Shown one piece after another: positions 1 to 5,401 of a stretch of DNA of 44,325 nt (position 1 is its first letter; every line of letters begins with the position of its first letter). The notes beneath the pieces were generated by a model. It saw only the letters and a list, made by a program, of their open reading frames with translations. It ran no database searches and was not told where the DNA came from. This stretch comes from a virus. Made by a program: the position numbers and the translations under genes. The stretch is taken from positions 1 through 44,325 of the IMG/VR virus record IMGVR_UViG_3300017714_000028; one strand, given 5' to 3'.

Positions 1-75
1 AACAAGGCTCACACACAGTCATCTGAAAGTGAAGCCGAGATTATTAACCTTAAAAAGTTAGCAGGTATCAAATAA
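1..75 (+). CDS. C-terminal end of a gene upstream of gp23 (possibly prohead scaffold gp22)
   Basis: The window opens inside a reading frame that runs 24 codons to a TAA at 73-75. The visible residues are charged and helical in character and end LKKLAGIK. In T4 and marine T4-like phages the gene before gp23 is usually the prohead core scaffold gp22, so position suggests gp22. The fragment is too short to confirm this from sequence. The stop codon overlaps the gp23 ribosome binding site (TAAGGAG, 73-79), implying co-transcription with gp23. Confidence 0.45.
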   Translation, partial: NKAHTQSSESEAEIINLKKLAGIK

Positions 76-88
76 GGAGTATACCAAA

Positions 89-1252
89 ATGACACAGAAT
101 CTATTTGAAAATTGGGACGTAACAAGAGAAGCCCTAACAGATGGTCTAGCTGGCAACAAGAAGGTGGTAATGGAATCAGTTCTAGAAAATACAAAGAGCT
201 ACCTTTCAGAATCAGCAGCAGCAGGCTCAACTATGGCAGGCAACATTGCATCACTTAACAAAGTGATCCTACCAGTAATTCGTCGTGTAATGCCAACAGT
301 TATTGCAAACGAATTAGTTGGTGTTCAGCCAATGACAGGTCCAGTGGGCCAAATTCACACTCTACGTGTGCGATACGGTCAAACAGCAGCTGGTGTATCA
401 GCTGGTGACGAAGCACTATCACCATTTGCAATCGCAAAAGGTTATTCAGGCGATGCATCAAACGGCACAGCAGACGCAACTGCAAACCTAGAAGCTGATG
501 CAGGACGTAAACTAAGCATCCAAGTTCTAAAGCAGACAGTGGAAGCTAAAACACGTAAGCTATCAGCACGTTGGACATTTGAAGCGGCACAAGATGCTAA
601 TTCAATGCACGGTCTAGACGTTGAAGCAGAAATCATGCAAGCACTTGCACAAGAGATTACTGCTGAAATCGACCAAGAAGTTCTAACATCACTACGCACA
701 CTAGCAGGTGCAGCAACTGACACATACGATCAAGCGAACGTATCAGGAACTGCAACATTCGTTGGTGATCAGCATGCGGCACTAGCAGTGCTAATCAACA
801 GAGCAGCAAACCTAATCGCGGCAAGAACACGCCGAGGCGCAGGTAACTATGTTGTTATCTCACCAACAATGCTAACTGTACTACAGTCAGCAACAACATC
901 AGCATTTGCACGTACAACTGAAGGTCCTTTTGAAGCACCAACAAATACAAAATTTGTAGGTACTTTAAACAACACAATGAGAGTGTTCGTAGACCAGTAT
1001 GCAGCAGACAACGCACCGCTTCTAGTAGGCTACAAAGGTGACGGCGAGATTGACGCAGCAGCATTCTACTGCCCATATATCCCACTAATGTCATCAGGCA
1101 CAGTCCTAGATCCAGCAACATTCGAACCAACAGTGTCATTCATGACACGTTACGGTTACGTAGAGCTAAACAACCAGGCTTCATCACTTGGTAATGCAGC
1201 AGACTACCTAGCTAAAATCGATGTTGACTCAGCAGCACTATCATTCCAGTAA
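89..1252 (+). CDS. 23: Major capsid protein, T4 gp23 family
   Basis: 387 residues. This is the subunit that builds the T4-type prohead shell. The N-terminal helical region is followed by a segment around residues 50-75 (NKVILPVIRRVMPTVIANEL) that is highly characteristic of gp23. The C-terminal half holds the capsid-fold core. An LSE tripeptide at residues 39-41 matches the (L/I)XE consensus of T4 prohead protease gp21, so maturation probably removes the first 41 residues; this is inference. It is shorter than T4 gp23 (521 residues), as in marine T4-like phages. TAAGGAG lies ten bases before the ATG. It is followed directly by a strong terminator and is probably one of the most highly expressed virion genes. 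No gp24 vertex paralog is seen here. Confidence 0.95.
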   Translation: MTQNLFENWDVTREALTDGLAGNKKVVMESVLENTKSYLSESAAAGSTMAGNIASLNKVILPVIRRVMPTVIANELVGVQPMTGPVGQIHTLRVRYGQTAAGVSAGDEALSPFAIAKGYSGDASNGTADATANLEADAGRKLSIQVLKQTVEAKTRKLSARWTFEAAQDANSMHGLDVEAEIMQALAQEITAEIDQEVLTSLRTLAGAATDTYDQANVSGTATFVGDQHAALAVLINRAANLIAARTRRGAGNYVVISPTMLTVLQSATTSAFARTTEGPFEAPTNTKFVGTLNNTMRVFVDQYAADNAPLLVGYKGDGEIDAAAFYCPYIPLMSSGTVLDPATFEPTVSFMTRYGYVELNNQASSLGNAADYLAKIDVDSAALSFQ

Positions 1253-1277
1253 GAATTACTTGGAATACAAAAACAAG

Positions 1278-1306
1278 AAAAGCAGGACTTCGGTCCTGCT
1301 TTTTTA
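1278..1306 (+). terminator. Intrinsic terminator after gp23
   Basis: The arms AAAAGCAGGAC and GTCCTGCTTTT pair perfectly around a TTCG tetraloop and run into a T tract. This is a textbook rho-independent terminator that closes the capsid transcript. Confidence 0.93.
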
Positions 1307-1329
1307 TTGATCTATTTTATTTTCTATGC

Positions 1330-1337
1330 TATAAATA
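1330..1337 (+). promoter_or_regulatory. T4-type late promoter TATAAATA
   Basis: Exact match to the T4 late -10 octamer, which is recognised by gp55-RNA polymerase. The expected start is near 1343, about 58 bases before the membrane-protein gene. A perfect inverted repeat (1338-1360) begins at the next base. Confidence 0.75.
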
Positions 1338-1360
1338 AAATGTAACATAATGTTACATTT
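1338..1360 (+). repeat. Perfect 10-bp inverted repeat spanning the predicted late start
   Basis: The arms AAATGTAACA and TGTTACATTT flank the 3-base spacer TAA. The repeat begins immediately after the late promoter and straddles its expected start at about 1343. It is either a 5' hairpin in read-through RNA or a DNA operator. Confidence 0.7.
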
Positions 1361-1400
1361 GTGAGCGATGGGGTAAAGCCATCAAGCAAAGGAGAAAATT

Positions 1401-2360
1401 ATGGAACTACTCACAGTATGGATGCTGGTAGGCTTTTTATTTGCGGCCTATGCAGTTATAGCAAATGATTCGGTGCAAACGTTGGGCACTTGGATTGCAT
1501 CAAACAACGAAAAATTTCATTGGAGAACAATGTGGGCCGCTGCTTCAGCGGTTTTAATATATACACTTTGGTATGGGTGGTATATGAACGGAGGCGACAT
1601 TAGTTATGGACGCTTAAATAAAATACCTTTTCAAGAAATAAAATGGTACCATGCAATGGCGCCTGGACTATTACTAATACTTACAAGGATAGGTGTACCA
1701 GTTAGTACAAGTTTCCTAGTATTGAGTGCATTTGCAAGTACATTTGTGCTAGAAAAAATGCTAATGAAATCTATGATGGGATATGCAGTAGCCGCAGTTG
1801 CAGCTTACACCATTTGGCTTGTAGTAAGCAAGTTACTCAACGAAGCAAAGCCAGTTAAAGAAGAACACAAACATTTGTGGCGCATTGGACAATGGATAAC
1901 AACAGGATTGTTGTGGTTTACTTGGTTGTCACATGATATGGCAAATATTGCTGTATTTTTACCACGTCAAATTCCTTGGGATTTAATGGTATTAGTAAGT
2001 TTAATATTTGTTGGTGGACTTTATTTTATGTTTCGAGAAGGTGGAGGCAAAATACAAAATATTGTCATTGAAAAACACAATACAAGATATGTAAGAAGTG
2101 CTACAATAATTGATTTAGTATATTGGTTAATACTTTGGTTCTTCAAAGAGCTAAATGATATTCCTATGTCAACGACTTGGGTGTTTGTTGGTTTGCTATG
2201 TGGTAGAGAATTAGCTATGGCAACAATGACAGGCAAGCACAAGTTTAAAACAGTGTTTCCACTTGTTACACGTGACTTCTTTAAAATGATGATTGGACTT
2301 GCAGCATCAGTTGGTGTTGTGCTAACAATTCATTATATAATTGTTCCAAACGGGCTTTAG
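1401..2360 (+). CDS. Multi-pass membrane protein resembling PiT/PHO4 inorganic phosphate permeases
   Basis: 319 residues with about eight to nine hydrophobic membrane segments. Near the N-terminus ANDSVQTLGTWIASN resembles the GANDVANAFGT signature of PiT phosphate transporters. RIGVPVSTSFLVLSAFAS resembles the 'PvSTTha' segment that follows it in that family. WLSHDMANIAVFLPRQ in the second half resembles the second, inverted-repeat copy (HGANDVANAI). This pattern supports a divergent PiT-type permease; substrate (phosphate, sulfate or other) is inference. AAAGGAG precedes the ATG. It lies downstream of gp23 behind its own late promoter and ends over another late octamer. Phosphate uptake genes are known cargo in marine viruses, but PiT-type genes are uncommon in T4-like phages. 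An alternative is an unrelated membrane protein with a chance motif. Confidence 0.62.
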   Translation: MELLTVWMLVGFLFAAYAVIANDSVQTLGTWIASNNEKFHWRTMWAAASAVLIYTLWYGWYMNGGDISYGRLNKIPFQEIKWYHAMAPGLLLILTRIGVPVSTSFLVLSAFASTFVLEKMLMKSMMGYAVAAVAAYTIWLVVSKLLNEAKPVKEEHKHLWRIGQWITTGLLWFTWLSHDMANIAVFLPRQIPWDLMVLVSLIFVGGLYFMFREGGGKIQNIVIEKHNTRYVRSATIIDLVYWLILWFFKELNDIPMSTTWVFVGLLCGRELAMATMTGKHKFKTVFPLVTRDFFKMMIGLAASVGVVLTIHYIIVPNGL

Positions 2361-2367
2361 ATAAATA
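2360..2367 (+). promoter_or_regulatory. Late-promoter octamer GATAAATA at the stop codon of the membrane protein gene
   Basis: It starts on the last base of the stop codon of the gene ending at 2360. The predicted start near 2373 falls in the 5' arm of the first hairpin in the 2372-2500 leader, upstream of the ferritin-like gene. Confidence 0.55.
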
Positions 2368-2371
2368 ATGG

Positions 2372-2500
2372 TGTAGCACAGAGTTGTGCTACATCATCAA
2401 TGATGGTTTACACTGATTATAACAGAGTTGTTATATTAAAGGGTGTGACTCATTTATTCATTAAAAATAAATGTTTTATTCATGGTTTACAAAAGTAAAC
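2372..2500 (+). repeat. Leader with three perfect hairpins, two sharing the loop AGAGTT
   Basis: Hairpin 1 (2372-2393) has arms TGTAGCAC/GTGCTACA around AGAGTT. Hairpin 2 (2418-2435) has arms TATAAC/GTTATA around the same AGAGTT loop. Hairpin 3 (2485-2500) has arms GTTTAC/GTAAAC around AAAA. None has a T tract, so they look like leader RNA structures and not terminators. They lie in the 170-base gap before the ferritin-like gene. Confidence 0.6.
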
Positions 2501-2530
2501 TTACATTAAGTCAAAATGGAGAATATTACA

Positions 2531-3232
2531 ATGACTACATCAACTGAATTTGTAGCACAGCTACAAAAAGACAACGAAGCACTTTTCACAGCTTCAAAAA
2601 TGAACGTTAAAGCATACTTTGAGTCAAAAGACAATTCAATGGAAGCTCTAGTTGAGCATTTCACTGGACGTATGGTTAACGAAAGAATGAACATGGTTGA
2701 GATTTCAGCACAAGTGGCTAACATGCCAGCTGATGCAGATCCTGTTGAATTACAAAACCTTTCAAAGCAAGCGATGGACGAAGCAATTCACTTCCGTATG
2801 GTAAAAGAATGCATCGAAAAAATCACTGGCGAAGAACTAGACGTTGCTGATGCTATGGCAAAAGAAGCGGCTAAGCCACAAGCTAAAGGTGCAGATCTAC
2901 TAGACGCATATGAAGCGGCAGAAGATCCAGCAGCTCTAGCTGTATATCAAATCGTTGCAGAAGGTCGTGCGGCAGCAGTATGGTCACAAATGGCAGAAAC
3001 AATTGAAGATTCATTCATTGCAAAGTCATATGCTAAAATTGCTAAAGACGAAGGATTCCATTCAACTATTGGTGCAATGAAATTAGAATCAATTGCAACT
3101 ACACCAGAAGTTCAAGCACACGTAACAAAAATCGTTGACGGTATGAGAAAAGACCTATTCGAAGTTTCATGTGAAAACACAGTTGAAGCATCTGGTTCAC
3201 GTGAACTAGTTAATGAAGCTTACGGTTGGTAA
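2531..3232 (+). CDS. Ferritin-like diiron-fold protein
   Basis: 233 residues, almost entirely helical. The four-helix ferritin-like metal pattern is visible: a Glu in NERMNMVE, an ExxH in DEAIHF, a Glu in EGRAAAVW, and a second ExxH in KDEGFHS. These are the usual ligands of a carboxylate-bridged diiron site. It could be an oxygenase, rubrerythrin-like or iron-handling protein; the sequence does not choose between them. The start at 2531 is preferred over the in-frame ATG at 2516 because GGAG at 2518-2521 sits correctly before it. A glutamine-amidotransferase-like gene follows after 12 bases with its own AAGGA, so the two are probably one operon. It is cargo, not a known virion part. Confidence 0.75.
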   Translation: MTTSTEFVAQLQKDNEALFTASKMNVKAYFESKDNSMEALVEHFTGRMVNERMNMVEISAQVANMPADADPVELQNLSKQAMDEAIHFRMVKECIEKITGEELDVADAMAKEAAKPQAKGADLLDAYEAAEDPAALAVYQIVAEGRAAAVWSQMAETIEDSFIAKSYAKIAKDEGFHSTIGAMKLESIATTPEVQAHVTKIVDGMRKDLFEVSCENTVEASGSRELVNEAYGW

Positions 3233-3244
3233 GGATTAATTGTA

Positions 3245-3802
3245 ATGAATATTGGGTTAACGCAACGCATATTCCATTACAATGATTTTGCGTATGATTG
3301 TTTAGAACATGGTTGGTACAACCTACTAAGCGATCATACGCTTTTTAATATAGCAAACAATCCAGAACAAGATTTTTCTAATGTAATCAAAGACTTAGAC
3401 ATGGTAATCTTTACAGGTGGCGATGCGAGTAGTCCTAGGATAATAACAGAAATAAGACTACTTACCGAGTGTTATAAACAAAAAAAACCTGTACTAGGAG
3501 TTTGCCACGGAGCATTTTTAATTAATCAACTTGAAGAAGGTATTAATATAGAATGTGAGGATCATTATAAAACGGAACATGAAGTTACAATGGATAATAA
3601 ATCTGTTGTAGTAAACAGCTATCATCAAAACAAAATTTTAAAATTAGCAGAGGGATTTTTACCTACTGCTATCACAAAAGAAGGTGACATTGAAGCATTC
3701 AAACATAATATTAATAAAGTATGGGGTATAGTTTGGCATCCAGAGAGAATGGAAAATCCTGTTCTGCCAAACGATCTAGAACAATTTATTAATAACATTT
3801 AA
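3245..3802 (+). CDS. Class I glutamine amidotransferase-like (peptidase C26-type) hydrolase
   Basis: 185 residues. The triad of the class I amidotransferase/gamma-glutamyl hydrolase fold is visible. The nucleophile elbow GVCHGAFLINQL carries the catalytic Cys at about residue 93. VWGIVWHPERMENP carries the His and Glu near residue 160. An oxyanion-type FTGGDAS segment lies near residue 57. No synthetase domain is attached, so it either releases ammonia for a partner or hydrolyses gamma-glutamyl compounds, as PuuD-type enzymes do. It follows the ferritin-like gene after 12 bases, suggesting a shared process. Such amidotransferase-like genes occur sporadically in marine phages; the substrate is unknown. 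Confidence 0.78.
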   Translation: MNIGLTQRIFHYNDFAYDCLEHGWYNLLSDHTLFNIANNPEQDFSNVIKDLDMVIFTGGDASSPRIITEIRLLTECYKQKKPVLGVCHGAFLINQLEEGINIECEDHYKTEHEVTMDNKSVVVNSYHQNKILKLAEGFLPTAITKEGDIEAFKHNINKVWGIVWHPERMENPVLPNDLEQFINNI

Positions 3803-3822
3803 AAAAAAAGTTTAAAAAAAGG

Positions 3823-3851
3823 TTGACATCCTGGTATAACTTTGTTATATT
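3823..3851 (+). promoter_or_regulatory. Near-consensus sigma70 promoter for a gene-free unit
   Basis: TTGACA (3823-3828), a 17-base spacer, and TATATT (3846-3851). The expected start is at about 3857-3859, exactly where a 5' hairpin begins (3858-3875). The next downstream gene has its own promoter, so this one appears dedicated to the RNA unit. Confidence 0.85.
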
Positions 3852-3857
3852 AGTAAC

Positions 3858-4058
3858 ATAACAAGACGTTGTTATACGGGTTGGCCGAATAAGTTCTAAC
3901 AAAGCGGAACTAAGGCAATGCCAAAGGAACTTAGCGGTTCGCCTTAGCGGGTGCAGGCAGGTAAGATGACAGTTAGCAGAACCAAGTTTTGTCGGTGCGT
4001 CTTTAGAGGGTGGTATCCTTTGCCCACTTTTAAAAACCTCACTTCGGTGGGGTTTTTT
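3858..4058 (+). ncRNA. Candidate small non-coding RNA of about 200 nt
   Basis: The region between a sigma70 promoter and an intrinsic terminator contains no credible reading frame. The 5' end can fold as ATAACAA/TTGTTAT around GACG (3858-3875). AGTTC/GAACT forms a second stem, and CTAAGGC pairs perfectly with GCCTTAG around 24 bases. A competing stem, CTAAG with CTTAG around an inner GGC-AAT-GCC hairpin, suggests two alternative folds. The base composition is visibly less AT-rich than the flanking genes. It does not match tRNA, tmRNA, 6S, RNase P or SRP RNA by eye. Function is unknown; a trans-acting or host-targeting RNA is possible. Confidence 0.68.
4033..4058 (+). terminator. Intrinsic terminator of the candidate RNA
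   Basis: AAAACCTCAC pairs with GTGGGGTTTT (one G-U pair) around a TTCG tetraloop, and the hairpin runs into six T's. It ends two bases before the -35 of the next promoter. Confidence 0.92.
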
Positions 4059-4059
4059 A

Positions 4060-4088
4060 TTGACTTGTAAATCTAAAAGTTGTATAAT
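4060..4088 (+). promoter_or_regulatory. Sigma70 promoter giving an apparently leaderless SGNH-hydrolase mRNA
   Basis: TTGACT (4060-4065), a 17-base spacer, and a perfect TATAAT (4083-4088). The expected start, six to seven bases downstream, coincides with the ATG at 4095. An in-frame TTG at 4080 lies inside the promoter and would not be transcribed. Confidence 0.8.
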
Positions 4089-4094
4089 AGAGAT

Positions 4095-4643
4095 ATGTAT
4101 TTTAATAATTGGAATCCCCCTACATCGGATAACTTTAGATCACTTATTGATTTTGATAACGGTGTATCTGCTTCATTTGGTTGTAGTTTTACAGAAGGTG
4201 TAGGTGTGTATGCTGATCAAACTTGGAGCTTTTTACTTAACATAGCTAATTGTGGATTAAATGGTGCTAGTAATGATAAAATATGCAGAACTGCAATAGA
4301 GTATTGTAACAAGTATAGTCCTGGAAAAATATATGTAATGTGGACTTTTAAAAATCGTAGAGAAGTTGTTGATGATACTGGAACATTTTTAAAGTTTAAA
4401 GCATTTGATCCTGGATCAAAAAATTATGTATGGCATAAAGCAAGTGCAGAACTGATCAATGATTATAGCGATCAATATAATTATGAAAAAAACAAATTAT
4501 TATTACAAAGTTTTTGTGAAATAAAAAATATACGTTTGTATAGCACAGATGTTAACTGTATACCAAATGATAAATTAGGCAATGATAATGCACATCCTGG
4601 TGTAGAATGGCATGAAAAAGTATACAATTTATTCAAAAAATAA
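4095..4643 (+). CDS. SGNH/GDSL-type hydrolase (first copy)
   Basis: 182 residues. The SGNH-hydrolase blocks are visible: the nucleophile motif GCSFTEG with Ser31, a GLNGASNDKI block supplying the Gly and Asn, and the C-terminal DNAHPG with Asp164 and His167. These enzymes cleave ester bonds, often O-acetyl groups on glycans. No signal peptide is present. The ATG at 4095 is chosen because the sigma70 promoter just upstream would start RNA at that base. There is no Shine-Dalgarno sequence. It sits between the candidate RNA and the fibre genes. A second SGNH protein at 18956 closes the same cluster, so the pair may act on host surface polysaccharide or decorate virion glycans; this is inference. 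Confidence 0.72.
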   Translation: MYFNNWNPPTSDNFRSLIDFDNGVSASFGCSFTEGVGVYADQTWSFLLNIANCGLNGASNDKICRTAIEYCNKYSPGKIYVMWTFKNRREVVDDTGTFLKFKAFDPGSKNYVWHKASAELINDYSDQYNYEKNKLLLQSFCEIKNIRLYSTDVNCIPNDKLGNDNAHPGVEWHEKVYNLFKK

Positions 4644-4668
4644 AACTATTATACTACAACAGAATTGT

Positions 4669-4676
4669 CATAAATA
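4669..4676 (+). promoter_or_regulatory. Late-promoter octamer CATAAATA
   Basis: One mismatch from TATAAATA, 27 bases before the ATG of the first structural gene of the fibre cluster. The expected start is near 4682. Confidence 0.6.
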
Positions 4677-4703
4677 AAACTATATAAAGGAAGTAAGGAA
4701 GCA

Positions 4704-5294
4704 ATGTCTACGCATGTAAAACCAGATGCTGATCGATTTGTAATTGAAAGTAGTCTCAATTTTAGCGATTTAAATAACGTTGACGTAAATAATCCAGAAT
4801 CTGCACTAATTGTAAAAGGTGGAGCATTTATTAACAACGATTTATTTGTAAATGGGACGCTAGTAGTAAACGGCGATGTAATAAGTTTAGGTAATACAGG
4901 CGGCACACTTACACTTAACAGTAATATATCGAGTAACGTAGAACCAAGTTCCACGGATACTTATAATTTAGGAAGCACAACGAAATACTGGAGCGCATTG
5001 TATGCGAATACAGTAAATATCTCACAATCATCTACTACAGATTTTACATCCAATAATACAGTCATAGAAATTAATGCATCAACAAATGCAGCAGTAACAC
5101 TGGCTGACACAACCAATGGGGATGTAAAAATTATTGTAACAACGGTGCAACCAACTGCGCCAGTTGTAGTAACACCAACTAATGCTAATAGTTTTGCAAG
5201 TGTTACATTTACAAATGTGGGAGACAGTGCTACATTGTTATTTGTAAATGGCTCTTGGAACATAATTTCTACCTTCCGAGCTAGTGTAAACTAG
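4704..5294 (+). CDS. Virion structural protein, fibre-like
   Basis: 196 residues, rich in Asn, Thr, Val and Gly with alternating beta-strand patterns (VKGGAFINNDLFVNGTLVVN) typical of trimeric fibre shafts. DTYNLGSTTKYWSALYA near the middle is a module also present in the 15007 protein (NTYDLGSPTKVWKDVYV) and common in marine T4-like fibre proteins. The last 60 residues form a short beta domain. AAGGAAG lies upstream, and a late promoter precedes it. It probably belongs to a tail or whisker fibre; its exact place in the virion is unknown. Confidence 0.65.
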   Translation: MSTHVKPDADRFVIESSLNFSDLNNVDVNNPESALIVKGGAFINNDLFVNGTLVVNGDVISLGNTGGTLTLNSNISSNVEPSSTDTYNLGSTTKYWSALYANTVNISQSSTTDFTSNNTVIEINASTNAAVTLADTTNGDVKIIVTTVQPTAPVVVTPTNANSFASVTFTNVGDSATLLFVNGSWNIISTFRASVN

Positions 5295-5379
5295 TAAAAT
5301 ACGTAAGAACCCAGAAGGGATGTTACAAAGAGGAAGTAGTAAAATGTCGTGTGACGTAAATTTTATAAAATGCCACAAA

Positions 5380-5397
5380 TACTCCAAACCAGGAGTA
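5380..5397 (+). promoter_or_regulatory. Hairpin containing the ribosome binding site of the PKD-repeat gene
   Basis: TACTCC and GGAGTA pair perfectly around AAACCA. The GGAG serving the ATG at 5402 lies inside the 3' arm, so it would be hidden in folded RNA. A 22-codon frame (5344-5412) with a GAGGAA leader runs through this hairpin and past the start codon, so translating it could open the site. Confidence 0.5.
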
Positions 5398-5401
5398 GTT
5401 T

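Noticed and set aside
3858-4032. tRNA, tmRNA or SRP RNA identity for the gene-free unit
   Set aside because: No cloverleaf with CCA-end geometry, no tmRNA tag frame, and no SRP GGAA/AGCA loop pattern could be traced.
3966-4070. 34-codon frame within the candidate RNA
   Set aside because: No suitable ribosome site, and it reads through the terminator hairpin and T tract into the next promoter.
4080-4094. TTG start for the first SGNH hydrolase
   Set aside because: It lies within the sigma70 promoter just before the -10 box and lacks a ribosome site; the ATG at 4095 fits better.
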